Shown piece by piece: positions 14,301 through 24,133 of a stretch of DNA of 64,000 nucleotides; position 1 is the stretch's first letter, and every line of letters begins with the position of its first letter. The position numbers and the translations under genes are program-made. The notes under the pieces are model-generated. The model was given only the letters and a program-made list of their open reading frames with translations, did not search any database and was not told the DNA's origin. The stretch is from Dysidea avara (taxonomy: Eukaryota > Porifera > Demospongiae > Dictyoceratida > Dysideidae): assembly GCF_963678975.1 (NCBI RefSeq), contig NC_089275.1, forward strand, positions 27,279,977 through 27,343,976. Reading direction: 5' to 3'.

Positions 14301-17300
14301 TTGGGATCAAAGTGTACACATACTAGAGGACATTTAATTCTAGACTGAAGTAGGCATTAAATATCCACTAGTATATCTTCAGGTGTAGGTGTCCTCCCTT
14401 GTTTCAATTCTTTAATTCCTTATTGAACAGTTGACACTTATTAAATTTCATAATTGTTTCTAAATTTTACTTGTACTTGTTTTGATAATAAGTCTGCTAC
14501 AGTATGTGAGCATTCAGTAATTTTCTACTGGGATGTACAGGGTAGTGATTAATAACTGTGATGACATATTTATATATCCTTCCCTTCATCTCTCCTGCAG
14601 GTCATTATTGAGGACTGCTGTTATAATTGTTCCCCTACTTGGGTGTACTTGGGTGTTTGGACTGTTGGCTATAAATGAAGGCACAGCTGTATTTGCATGG
14701 ATTTTTACTATATTGAATTCTCTACAGGTACTTAACATTAAATTGTTTATATTCCAATGTGAGAATATTAATATTTCCTGTCTACAGGGTGTAAGTATCT
14801 TGTTTCTCTATGTGCTGAAAAATGAGAAAGTTAGTTTAAAATATATCCATGAATTACTTGCATGCACGAATTACTTGCAACTATGTAAATGCTGTATTGT
14901 ATAAATCATTTCTCTTTGCTATTACAGGCAGAAAAATATTTGTTTTATGCTACTGCATGCCTAGGTTCTTGAGGTTAACAACAGAGTTTACAGCAATAAA
15001 TGAACTTCTAGAATGTATACAAACATTTCCTACTCTATGTACTTATTAACTATTGTCACTCCAAGGTTGTTGTGCACTCACACATAGTTTTGTATCTCTA
15101 TTATGTGTACACTGTAGTTTTTGAGGACAGTGAAAGTATGTGGACAGAAGTACTACTCTTCTGATGCTGGCACTCAATCTTCATCTGTGAGTTATGCTAC
15201 AGAGTGTGCTGATTAAATATAATGTTGATATTTATGCAGGTTAAAATGTTTACTCTGCAAAAAAATAAGAAAGCTTCTGACATAACTCTCAGTAAGTATT
15301 GTTTGCAGTGTGATGCATCAGCAGATCAAAGGTTACAGCCAGTGTTACAAATCAATTATATACTGGTATACACATGGTTGTAACAACTCAACTACATACC
15401 TTAGATAGGATTGGCAATGAAAAAATCAACCTCTATAGCTTCTTCTCCAACTCTGTGTGATCAATCCTACCAAAGTCTACATCAAAACTGTAGGCTAATA
15501 ATACAGGGTTTCCTCTTGCTGTTTCCATAATGCGCATTTTAATTTTTCGTGATTTTTCAGGTTGTTTTAATAAAATGGGCAGCAGCATCAGCAATCAATA
15601 TTTTGATAAATGGTACATTACATGGTGATCATTATATTTTTAAAAATGGATGTGTATTGTTGGGGTAATAGATGCTGCAAGTTTCTAAGTCATAGTGTGA
15701 ACAGCTTGTGTTTCCACATGAATACTATATTTAAAGTCCAAAAAGGTGTCTGACAGTTAGTATACCAACTCTGCACTTTGTTAAGTGAGTTGATTTTTTT
15801 ATTACAGACCCATCAAACGCTGTTTTAGTGAATATTGAAGTACAGCGAATCACCATTTAAGCCAGTGTATTTTGTGGAGCACCTCACCCAATAACCGAAA
15901 AAAACAATGGACAACATCCTAGATGTTCCTTCCCATTTTATGAATATGAGTCAAAATCTGTCAAAATTTTCAACATGCCTATATTCCAAACAGAAAGCAT
16001 TTGCTCTCTACCAAACCCATCATTTAAAACTAGACCACTGATAGGCTCCATCCCCTGGGTTACAAGTTAATTTAAAGGGAGTTGATTTTTTTCACTGCCA
16101 ACCCTAACTTAGGCCACACAATTTGGCCACCAATTAGTTCAAAGGTATAAAGACACTATACCACAACAGGAAGTCACAATACCGTAGAATTGGGTTGTTA
16201 AGTGCATGTGTCTATTAAGTGCATATTATTTGTTAAGCGCATGCACATTTCTTGTGATTAACGATTAACCATGGCTGATAAGCACACATGGGGCTTAAGA
16301 CACGACAAAGCTACAACGGGCTGAAATTACTGGAAAATGATTGTCTGCTCAAGCGCTTATGTCTCCCTTGAGGTCTTCCTTCACTGTGTATACAACAAAT
16401 AAGCCTTCTGGATTGCAATATTCTTGTTCATTATGAAGGATTTCATCCAGAAATAGAGTCAAATATCCTTACACACTGGCATTGTGACTGGTATGAACTA
16501 CTAACTCCTCCATTACAATGTATAGTGATTCCGTGTTAACACACCATAATTATTTATTAGGCGTATGCATCTAACAGATAGTATGATATTTTACAAAAGT
16601 TTTCTCTGAAAATTATAAGTGCATGCGCTTAATAACCCGATTCTAGGTACAAACTATGAATTTACCATTCCAATAAGTTGATGAAAACTATTACATACAC
16701 TGCCACAGCAGCAATGAATATCCATAACAATTACACTCTTCATGGGAAGTAGTGCAATGTCCTGGCTGAGTCATTGTTGACACACCACAAAGTTACTCGT
16801 TTACCATCACATTAAAATAATATCTAAGTATTTTAACTCTGTTGTACAGTATGCTCCTCAATGTTGACCTTAGGCTTACTACTATAGCTCCAGGTGTATT
16901 AGTTAACCACTACCACTGTTTTAAGATGCCCAAAAGTAGGTTCAATCCAGGAGTTAAGTACCATAGTTTGGAAATTATTTAACTGAAAAATGTTCACTGA
17001 AAATATTTCTGCCCCTTCCATTGCCTGATGAAACTTTTATGTGCAAATAATTATTATTGTGGGTGTGCTAGCCATCCATAGCTACATGGGACCGTGTGCA
17101 AGCCAAAAAAAGGAAAAGGTAATACAAAGCGCATACATCAATATATGCACTGGTACATATACTTAATGGATGGTTTCGGGTGGGAGGGAGGGAAAAAGTT
17201 TTCTGTCCACGAACATGCCATGCACTATGGCATGATCTCGTTATCTCAAACCTGTCAAGCCAGTTTATTACAATTGAATCATTATGACATCATTACGTCT

Positions 17301-20300
17301 CATGTATCCTACAAGATTGGTTCAGGTTTTACCTGAAACAAATGCATTGATTTCAGTTTGTGGTGCTAGCACTGGGCTACTTTGCTAATGTACAATGCCG
17401 CTCTAATAGACCTTACAGTCATCTCATAGACTCTGTGTTGCTGAATTTAATTATTTACCCAAAAGGCTAGTTTATCACTAAAGGATGCTGGCTTCATTTA
17501 CTATGGTATGGTATGTAGGTTTGCACTGTATTTATTCTACGCCCATACCAAGGCATGTTAACTTCAATTTATATCGTTGCAATAAATTACATACTGTTTT
17601 AAGATGCCCAAAAGTAGGTTCAACCCAGGGATTAAGTACCATAGTTTGGAAATTATTTAACTGAAAAATGTTCATTGAAAATATTATAATAAAATATTTC
17701 TGTCTCTTCCATTGCCTGATGAAAACTTTTATGTGCAAATAATTATTGTGGGTATGCTAGCCATACATAGCTACATGGGACCATGTGCAAGCCAAAAAAA
17801 GGAAAAGGTAAAAGTATCTAGCTATTCAGGAGTCATAGTCACACTGGTGAGACTGCTAGCCACTATCGCTGATGAATCATTACTCAATGTACAATGCCAT
17901 CCAGATACTATGGTGCCATTCTCAAATAATGCTGGCATAGCTGCTGCATACCAAACTTTGAACAGAAATTGTGCATAATGCATATTGCACTAAAACGTCG
18001 TTAGTTTGTCTGATGTTACATCAATCTGTCCAGCTAATCTAATGTTCAGAGAATGCTTACATAGTTTCCAATCTAGAAAGTTTCTACAAAACAGATATGC
18101 AGAACCACATTACTAAATTTTAACCTCTGAAATATTTAATTAATATTTTATCCTTCCGTAGGGCTTGCAACTAAGCTTACCAACTTTATTTAGAATTAGA
18201 TATCATTTTAATGTCATGACGTAGGCAAAAAGCAATTTGAGCTGCACAGCAGTGAAAGACGTTATTGAAAGCAGAATCTATGTATGTAGGGGGTCAGGAA
18301 GGAGCGCAGCATGATACATAAATATAGTTTACAATACACTCATGAGATTTGTATCTGATTTGTTTGTAAACATTATGCCTGAGAGCCTCAGGCCCAAGAG
18401 ATAAGTAATTACAAACAAGTACAAACCAAATGGGTGTGTCATCAACTTTTTTGTGGTATGGAGTGTGCATGGATCAAAGACGCTCAATTGTAATATGTAA
18501 GGAGAAAAATGATAAGGCTAACAATAGTTATTTGTGAAAACTGTGTCCAAGGCAGGATGTACACCCTTTCATATGGTCAATTTAAACCATTCAACCCGAA
18601 TTAACATGTTCATATGAACTCCTTAACCTGGGTTGAACCTCAAAGTCATAAAGAGCCATAAGGATATGTAACCCTATAAAGCAGTAAGGTTGAACTCAGG
18701 TCTGCAAAATAAAAGTGAGTTGTGGTTTTTGACGAATACATAAAGTGCTTATAAGATAATAGTATATTAAAAATTATGAATTTAAAGGGATCCAAGTGAT
18801 AAAAAGTAGTGAAACAAGAGATGAACAATGGTAGTTATTACAGCATAGCTCAGTGGGAGATCCCTACTCTGGCAATGAACACAAAATAATTGTTATACCA
18901 TGCCAAAGTAGGGATTTCCCACTGAGCTATGCTGTAAATAACTACCATTGTTCATCTCTTGTTTCACTACTTTTTATTGCTTGGATCCCTACTTCATTGT
19001 TAAATTCATAATTTTTAATGTACTAGTTTATTTAGTTTTTTGTTAAACCATACAGCTAGCTATAAACGTGTGACTGTTCTATTAGGATGACTGCTGTATT
19101 AGAGTATCTCGAGTCAGCTTGCAAAAGATGTGTGCTTGCCCAAAAAGGGTGTGTTCATCGTGGTTTCGATCGATTATTACACTAGAGTATCTCGAATCAG
19201 CCTACTAACTTGAAGGTGTGTGGTCACAAATACAGCTAATGTAAAAGGGGCGTGGTCTCGATCGATATACGCAGAATAAAGAATGGGCGTAATCTTGTGA
19301 CCTATCATGGAGTACCAGTACCTCCGTAGCTACAGTAGCGTACTCTAAGCACCTTAAATAATTTTGTGGTGTCTATTATGCTGCTTAAAGAAAGTGTTGA
19401 TATGGAAAATTAACGGCTCGATATGGTTTCGTTGGATGAAGAAGACAAGCAGCCTGATTGAAGATAAAAGAAAAGACAAGGTGCACAGGGTGTACACTTG
19501 TCGGAACCCCAAAAGGCACATCCCACCGGTGAGTTTGTTGTTGTAGCGTAAAATGGTGACCGTGCGCTGCTTCGTTTGGGCTCTAGGCTTGCGACTGTGG
19601 TCAGTGAGTGAGGCAGTGAGGCAGTTGTACTAAATTTGGATTTTTTTGAAATTTTTATATCCGGCCACCTGTAAGTGTTTTGTTGTATTTAATGCTGTTT
19701 TATGTATTATATGGACTAGTACTATTCCGTAAAGGTGGTTTTCGCCGCATACAATGTTTGTAGGATGATTTTTAAAGGCAGAATTTTGGGCGGCGCGCGA
19801 AACATTCACCACGATCCCTAGTTAAACGGTATGACCGTACCGTTTGATTATCACACAATAAATACCGTCTTTTTATGATTGCTTGTGCACAGAAACTTGG
19901 TTGAATGTGGGTTACAGTAGATAGGAAACTATTCAATGCAAAAAGATTTTGTCATCAATGGGCCAAACTGAAAATTTTTATGACAAAAAACTTAGCTAAA
20001 GCATTCTGTACAAAAATTCAATCTTCAAAGTAATGAGTGGTTAAATAGAGCTAGATAAGTTAGTGATAATTTATGTGCTACAAATTTGACTAGACACAAG
20101 GATATAAAGTATAATATTGTGCCTCAAATTTGAATGTTAAATATGTATTTAAACGTATAAAACATCAGTGTTGCTAAAGTATGTCAAATCATGATAACAC
20201 ATTTTACATTCTATACATATTCCAATAATTATATCACAGTATGCTTTTTATATGTTGATACAGAATCTAAGACATCAACTATTCGTGACAGCATTGTCTG

Positions 20301-20591
20301 TAATGATGATTCCTTTCAAATAAACTGTTCCAGTCCTCTTACACCTATAAGTGTTTGTAAGTTTTTGTGATTACTATAGTAATTATGTGTTAAGTATTTA
20401 TATTAATTACAGTTAACAATGACAGTGTTGTTGAGAAGTTTTCATTTCAACCTGAATTGACACCTTGCACACTACAAGAGGAAAGTAATGAGGAGCAAGT
20501 TGCCACATCGCAGTCACAAGATGAGATACATCATCACGAAGAGTCAACTGTATATACAAATGAAGATGCTGTAGAAGAGACCTACCTTTAG
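1090..20591 (+). CDS. Adhesion-class GPCR (GAIN/GPS/7TM), 5' end outside window
   Basis: Nineteen exons, all bounded by AG and GT: 1090-1161, 1999-2134, 2194-2358, 5591-5651, 5706-5811, 5922-5974, 6027-6150, 6354-6454, 6502-6613, 6671-6827, 6892-6958, 7013-7079, 7139-7236, 14601-14727, 14788-14829, 15118-15186, 15240-15291, 20264-20356, 20413-20591 (TAG). Splice phases agree at every junction and the exons total 1881 nt, 626 codons plus stop. The order is GAIN part, GPS, seven membrane helices and a tail of about 130 residues, which is the layout of adhesion receptors (family B2). These are surface receptors self-cleaved at the GPS and activated by the exposed tethered agonist. The N-terminal ligand-binding ectodomain and start codon lie upstream. 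The 3' end is complete. Which adhesion subfamily it belongs to cannot be told from what is visible. Confidence 0.9.
2596..2695 (+). repeat. Relic of the minisatellite element's outer end
   Basis: TTTCTTTCTTCCTGTCAATA, then an ACTCATGGTGTG-like block and TTTGTCTTGAT, match in order the end of the large element at about 12915-12993. The copy has many substitutions, so it is an old, truncated third copy of that family. Confidence 0.5.
4475..4566 (+). repeat. 46-bp tandem duplication
   Basis: A unit beginning ACGGGTGGAGTAAT and ending GAAYGCTACATTT occurs twice back to back, with a few substitutions. Confidence 0.8.
4607..4765. repeat. Imperfect palindrome (fold-back repeat)
   Basis: The left arm GTCTAAATAACTTAGAC... 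and AAGTAATTTAGTAA is mirrored by TTACTAAATTACTTAGACCC on the right. The centre has GGCCCTGT/ACAGGGCC. A piece with AAGTGATTTAGTAATCCTC also occurs near 40,685, which suggests a dispersed fold-back family. Confidence 0.6.
5591..6150 (+). CDS. aGPCR exons 4-7: GAIN subdomain B and GPS cleavage site
   Basis: Exons 5591-5651, 5706-5811, 5922-5974 and 6027-6150. The strand pattern ERIDSVIISIQIS, followed by the EPVTLIFDI block, is the usual run into a GPS. The GPS starts CAFFDFS and ends YVQCTSNHLTSFAVL. Autoproteolysis is expected between L228 and T229 of the visible protein (HL|T), giving a tethered agonist TSFAVLVDVSG. The paired Cys residues are present. The Trp that most GPS motifs carry after the first Cys block is absent: the segment reads SNQSGRFSVDG. 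Confidence 0.9.
6354..7236 (+). CDS. aGPCR exons 8-13: TM1 to intracellular loop 3
   Basis: Exons 6354-6454 (TM1, SYIGCAVSIVCLIVAVVAFI), 6502-6613 (TM2, HLNLSIALLLGLITFVSG), 6671-6827 (TM3, with the family signature FSWMFCEGVLLFIML), 6892-6958 (rest of TM4, GLPVPIVIISAAVS), 7013-7079 (the CW of extracellular loop 2, then WAFVGPMLLIIM of TM5) and 7139-7236 (end of TM5 and intracellular loop 3). The CW/WAF.GP and WM.CEG patterns are diagnostic of class B2. Introns here are only about 50-60 bp. Confidence 0.95.
8663..8977. repeat. 315-bp near-perfect inverted repeat (fold-back element)
   Basis: Arms of about 150 bp run from ATCTAATCAAAAACAGC (left) to its mirror ending GATTAGAT (right), with a short loop near 8818-8830. 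Mismatches are few. The core GGTGCGGCCCC...GGCGGCCAAGAAATGG recurs degenerately at 35,870-35,945, so this is a dispersed family. I could not see a clean target duplication. Confidence 0.85.
9006..9028. repeat. Perfect GC-rich hairpin
   Basis: AAAGCCGGCC-ATA-GGCCGGCTTT: ten paired bases and a three-base loop, followed by a T-rich run. It lies between the fold-back and the minisatellite element and may mark an element end. Confidence 0.7.
9040..12993 (+). mobile_element. Minisatellite-bearing interspersed element, copy 1
   Basis: The order is a head (GAAGAAAAGATGAAG... to an AT run, about 9050-9160), a 31-bp minisatellite (9160-12145), copies of the CTCTATTAGAG motif (12,189-12,232), and a tail of about 750 bp containing two diverged copies of a block with TTTTCARCTC...GTAGGCGTGA. 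The end is marked by a hairpin ACACACTATTGTGTGT at 12,972-12,987 and TTTGAT. The same parts in the same order occur inverted at 61,612-64,000, and similarity to that copy stops just after TTTTGAT. This defines the right end. The left limit is approximate. There is no convincing protein. The class is unknown. Confidence 0.75.
9160..12145 (+). repeat. 31-bp minisatellite array (about 3 kb)
   Basis: Nearly every 30-32 bp repeats TAGCTGAACTCTCTACA or TAGCTGATCTCTCTACA, followed by alternating spacers of the types AGGTGACTTCTTC, GGGTGATTTGTTTG and TGRTGGTTTCTTTG. Higher-order structure is visible: 10,721-11,024 is repeated almost exactly at 11,025-11,328, and a stretch from about 9481 recurs from about 10,486. 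Open frames on the minus strand here come from the repeat itself. Confidence 0.95.
14601..14829 (+). CDS. aGPCR exons 14-15: TM6 and TM7
   Basis: Exon 14601-14727 encodes SLLRTAVIIVPLLGCTWVFG (TM6; LLG.TW.FG is the class hallmark) and then the start of TM7, AWIFTILNSLQ. Exon 14788-14829 completes it as GVSILFLYVLKNEK. The phase joins exactly to the exon ending at 7236, so a 7.4-kb intron splits TM5/loop 3 from TM6. That intron carries the minisatellite element. Confidence 0.93.
15118..20591 (+). CDS. aGPCR exons 16-19: cytosolic tail with PDZ-ligand-like end
   Basis: Exons 15118-15186 (FLRTVKVCGQKYYSSDAG...), 15240-15291, 20264-20356 and 20413-20591 form a hydrophilic Ser/Thr- and Glu-rich tail of about 130 residues. 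It ends EETYL and TAG at 20589-20591. The last residues T-Y-L fit the class-I PDZ ligand (S/T-x-hydrophobic), so coupling to a PDZ scaffold is a reasonable inference. Exon 16 is the weakest call because there is no motif, only good splice sites and phase 0. The final exon is supported by phase, an open frame and acidic composition. Confidence 0.75.
16916..17811 (+). repeat. Direct duplication of about 205 bp, 0.7 kb apart
   Basis: 16,916-17,122 and 17,594-17,811 share TTTTAAGATGCCCAAAAGTA through to AGCCAAAAAAAGGAAAAGGT. They differ by scattered substitutions and a small insertion (AATATTATAAT-like) in the second copy. Confidence 0.9.
18751..19030. repeat. Fold-back repeat
   Basis: The left arm (about 18,751-18,872), with ATTAAAAATTATGAATTTAA and GATGAACAATGGTAGTTATT, is mirrored at about 18,905-19,030. 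The loop contains an AATAATTGTTATACC stretch. Confidence 0.85.
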
Positions 20592-21551
20592 TAACATCAA
20601 TGCTCATTTTTTTTTCCTTTTCTTACTCTACATTACTACTTGTAGCTACAGCTACATAATTTCTAAGTACACAGTAGTTGTTTGTATAGTAGCAGTGCGG
20701 CGCTGCTTGTAACAACTTAAAGTAGGTATGCATGTGTGTCAGATGAATTATTATACAACGCAGTGTGTTTTTCTACACATATTATGATTGTAATACATAT
20801 TTCATGCTTTATAACAGGCTGAACTTACCTGAAAAATGAAGTGTAATGGTCACATCACTTTTCAGTAATTGATGGTTGGGCAAGTGTTCAGATGCAAAAC
20901 TACTATGTCCAGCACCATACATTCTTCCTTTCGATGCAGTATGCACTGGTTCATGATCACCAGTCATAATTATATTACAAAAAGTAAACAAGGAAAATTA
21001 GGAATTTAAGGTCATTGTAGGTATCGCAAATCTATATAGAAATATAAGGATAGAGAGATCACCTACACCTACAATATACACATATGTAGTCCCTAATTCA
21101 GTTATCACTCTATTGCTAAACAAAGTATGTATTTTTATTGCATGTGATATATATATATATATATATATATATCCCTATACGAGTATATGTACAATATAGT
21201 AACTTTGATTCTCAAAAGCAAATCTCATCTATAATAGTATGCATTAATGTTTGCCATGTTCACATAAATGTGTTGTGAAAGAAGGCTTGTTTAGAGACAC
21301 ATTGTATAAATAATGGTAGAGAGTTCATTAAGAGTTGCACTATAATTATACTATTTAAGATACTTGCTTGACACTGTTGCATGACTGTATTTTATGCGAC
21401 TCTGCTTGAAGTTTCTTAGTTTACTAGAGTGGTATATCCCCAGTATATGGAACAGTTAATTGTTTGTTATTTTAGCAGATTTTCAGTAAACCCACATTCA
21501 CTGATGTTTTACTGAGAGTTTAAAACTTAGTAAAACAATTATGTTCCATAT
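20592..21551 (+). other. Receptor 3' flank
   Basis: 3' UTR and flank of the receptor. The segment 20,816-21,020 is a diverged relative of about 14,120-14,310. Both share, on the minus strand, an ATGACTGGTGAT start followed by CATACT and CAGTTACTGAA/CAATTACTGAA. An (AT)n run lies at about 21,150-21,172. No exon is certain. Confidence 0.5.
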
Positions 21552-21790
21552 CACTGTGAAAAAGGTGGGATATAATATGGTATTTCCAGTGGGTTATTGA
21601 CTACAAATAAGCCGGCCCTTAATATAAACCCTGTATTATACTCATGTTATACTTTAGTATAATGCGTACTATACTATTACATATATGGTTTCAGTTTATT
21701 TACCACATTACCTAAAATAGCTATATCAAATATAATGCCCACACTATACCATCACATATATAGTTTCAGTATGTTTAACGCATTAACTAG
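21552..21790 (+). repeat. Partial copy of the CACTGTGAAAAA-type element
   Basis: CACTGTGAAAAAGGTGGGAT, then ATGGTAT and TATACTTTAGTATAA, parallel the left end of the 3-kb element at 47,246. No matching right end was found, so this is a fragment. Confidence 0.5.
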
Positions 21791-22018
21791 ACCCTAAAGC
21801 TTTACATGTGACAGTGTATCAAATTTGCTCAAAATTTTTCCCAAAATGCTTTCAGGGATTCCCCAAAATTTTCACCCATTATATGCTCTTCATGATCAGT
21901 TTTCACATTATGCTCCTACAGGTTAGCAACTATCCTTACAATAGTCTTGGAACATTATTATAGTTAATTTTTAATCATGTGAATGCTGCATTAGAGTATT
22001 TCACTACAATGTGACTGT

Positions 22019-22851
22019 TAGGCATGAGGCTATTATGCTCCAAAAATTGAGCATTATGCTTTTGAGTAGTGCTCAAAAAATCACCTATTTTGCTTTGGAG
22101 AATTACCCATTATTCCCAAAATTATGCCACCATAATTGGCTAATAATACCAGTTTATTGCTGTATCAGACAATTTTCATTGATGTTTAGGCCACTCCAAA
22201 TAAATTCTCTGTTTCCCGTCCTTGACTCAAGCATATTTGCATGCGGGCGGGCGGTCCATTTCCATTATTTCATTATAAGATTGGCAGTTTTTCAAGCCAT
22301 TATTTGCCTGGCACAACCATAAAAAGCTGCATAAAAGGATGCTTAAGCTTTATCCTTCCTTTTTAAGTTGCAAAAATAACACAAGCGTGAAGTGTGGGCC
22401 AACTTGATAGCACTGCTGACACCGTTTCGAGATGGCTTTTACTGAGCCTGTCAGTATGCAAGAATGACCGGAAAATAATGGAAAAATACGGAATAATGGA
22501 AGTTTTAGAGCTGACAGTAACCAGATGCGGGCGGTGGACGGGAAACAGAGAATTTATTTGGAGTGGCCTTAAGCTTCAAATAGTCTTGAATTCTTTAGCT
22601 GGTTGCTGTATTAGAGTATTCATGTCAACGTGCATGACTGCTTTATTAGAGTAAATAATATTCAGTGACTGTTCTATTAGAGTTTCTGACTGCTCTATTA
22701 GAGTATCTCGATCTTTTCTAACGGAATGTGCAGTCTGTAGATTTTCCTACTGTTAAAGCTTTATAATCACCTCAAAATGCTAGCATAATTCCTGATTCCC
22801 ACACATACCCATTATGCTTGAAATTATGTCGGCATAATCGCCGCATCCCTA
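22019..22851 (+). mobile_element. hAT-type MITE, copy 1 (split by another MITE)
   Basis: Imperfect terminal inverted repeats: TAGGCATGAGGCTATTATGC at the left, and at the right the mirror of TAGGGATGCGGCGATTATGC. Flanking 8-bp direct repeats are GTGACTGT (22,011-22,018 and 22,852-22,859). TAGGG-type ends with 8-bp duplications are the hAT pattern. It carries several CTCTATTAGAG-type motifs inside. Without the insert at 22,189-22,568 it would be about 450 bp, like the second copy at 56,475-56,910 (436 bp). Confidence 0.88.
22189..22568 (+). mobile_element. PIF/Harbinger-type MITE, copy A
   Basis: 380 bp with inverted ends GGCCACTCCAAATAAAT / ATTTATTTGGAGTGGCC extending over about 30 bp, and TTA on both sides (22,186-22,188 and 22,569-22,571). 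The uninterrupted relative of the host MITE at 56.5 kb has a single TTA at this place. A TTA/TAA 3-bp duplication is the PIF/Harbinger signature. There is no coding capacity. Confidence 0.9.
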
Positions 22852-23215
22852 GTGACTGTTCTATTAGAAAGTATATATCAATCTAAGGAGATATAACTTG
22901 TAGGGACCCGTCGATTTCGCCAGCAAAATATTTGGCATAATGGTTGGGTAAAAGCAATGAGTAAAATGCTGGCATAATAGGTGCAATTTTTGTGAAGTGG
23001 ACATAAACATTTCACAAAAGATCGAGATACTCTAATAGAACAGTCAGACACGCTAAAATATCGACAATGCATAGCTAATTGTTACAGGAACAACAAGTGA
23101 CAATCGAGATACCCTAATAAAACAGTTACACATGTTAAGCAATATTGGCTGGCTTCTTGCTTTACATGTTAGAAGTAATTTCTGATCGAGATACTCTAAT
23201 AGAACAGTCACTTTA
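22600..23215. repeat. Cluster of CTCTATTAGAG-type motifs
   Basis: At least seven copies of the motif GACTG(C/T)TCTATTAGAGTA, often extended by TCTCGATC, occur in both orientations at about 22,610, 22,665, 22,690, 22,857, 23,030, 23,105 and 23,190. Confidence 0.85.
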
Positions 23216-23574
23216 AAGCGAAACTGTAGCTTTGCACTTGGAAATATTCAATTAACAAAGATCAGTGCTGAGCAAAATTTATAATTCTTGAGAAAATTAT
23301 GGAGCATAATAGGTGAAAAATAAAAGAATTGCTGGAAAGAAAAATAGGTAGAAAAAAAGCAAAATAGACTGGTCCCTAGATATAAGAGGGGGAGAAACCA
23401 TCGTTATTGATGATGAAAAAGGCATGAACAATACAAAATAAATAAAGTGTGGTGTGTCCTTGGACTCATGCAGCCACATTATCTACATATGGCAAATGCC
23501 AAATATGGGTGTGGCAAGGAAATTACAATAAAAAAACTAATTGTTTGTCCATTCTGGACAATCTCTCACCAGAA

Positions 23575-24060
23575 ATATCTTGATTGATTGATTTGATTTT
23601 TATTAATTTGTGAAAATTCGTACAGGGAAGAGTAAAAGGCTAAAGAGCCTATAAGAACACCCCATCTTCCTGGATGCTGAGATTGCAATCCCTGCTGCTT
23701 CGTCAAGGAGCTTTCTACAGTGTGACTTTGAGATTAACTGATCAAAGAGATTCATAGTGCTGTTAATGATGATGCATGATAAATAAAATAGTGGCCCAGA
23801 ACACTAAGCTAAGCGATCTAATTCGGATAAGATTTGGCTCTTTAGACTGTTTGCAGTCTCTCGCAGACTCAAGGTTTGGAAAGGTATCCAGAGGACTAGT
23901 TAACTCCGGTAGTGCCACTGAATTAAATGTTTAATTGAAGTATAGGTGACAATGTCAGGACGGTAAGGAGTAATCATTAAAGATAATGGAATGGTACCTT
24001 GCCACTTTCACATCTCAGATCAAAGGAGCCGACAGTGCTACATTCATATGTAGCCCAGCT
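23575..24060 (-). pseudogene. Decayed LINE 3' end
   Basis: Read on the minus strand, the segment has short protein-like stretches with stops between them (for example KLLDEAAGIAISASRKMG). These resemble the LINE C-terminal piece at 55,490-55,804 (EQAARIAVSCS). It then ends in a tail with AATCAATCAATCAAG, as LINE 3' termini often do. Several frame breaks. Confidence 0.45.
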
Positions 24061-24133
24061 AGCCGGGCTATATACGAAATGTAGCCAGGCTACAACTGGG
24101 CAGTGATTATATAGACGTTGATGCCAAAATTTA

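Larger units (their letters stand above)
7237..14600 (+). other. 7.4-kb receptor intron carrying mobile DNA
   Basis: It separates exons encoding intracellular loop 3 and TM6. It contains a poly-G run near 7301-7319, a copy of the CTCTATTAGAG-type motif near 7509-7560, a fold-back (8663-8977), the minisatellite element (about 9040-12993), and a segment at about 14,120-14,310 that resembles 20,816-21,020. No receptor exon is missing between the flanking exons, because their phase and topology join. Confidence 0.7.
15292..20263 (+). other. 5-kb receptor intron
   Basis: It holds a 205-bp dispersed direct duplication (16,916-17,811), a fold-back (18,751-19,030), copies of the CTCTATTAGAG-type motif (about 19,070-19,200), and a more GC-rich stretch (19,200-19,850) with a small hairpin AAACGGTA...TACCGTTT. 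No exon beyond those listed was recognised. Confidence 0.55.
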
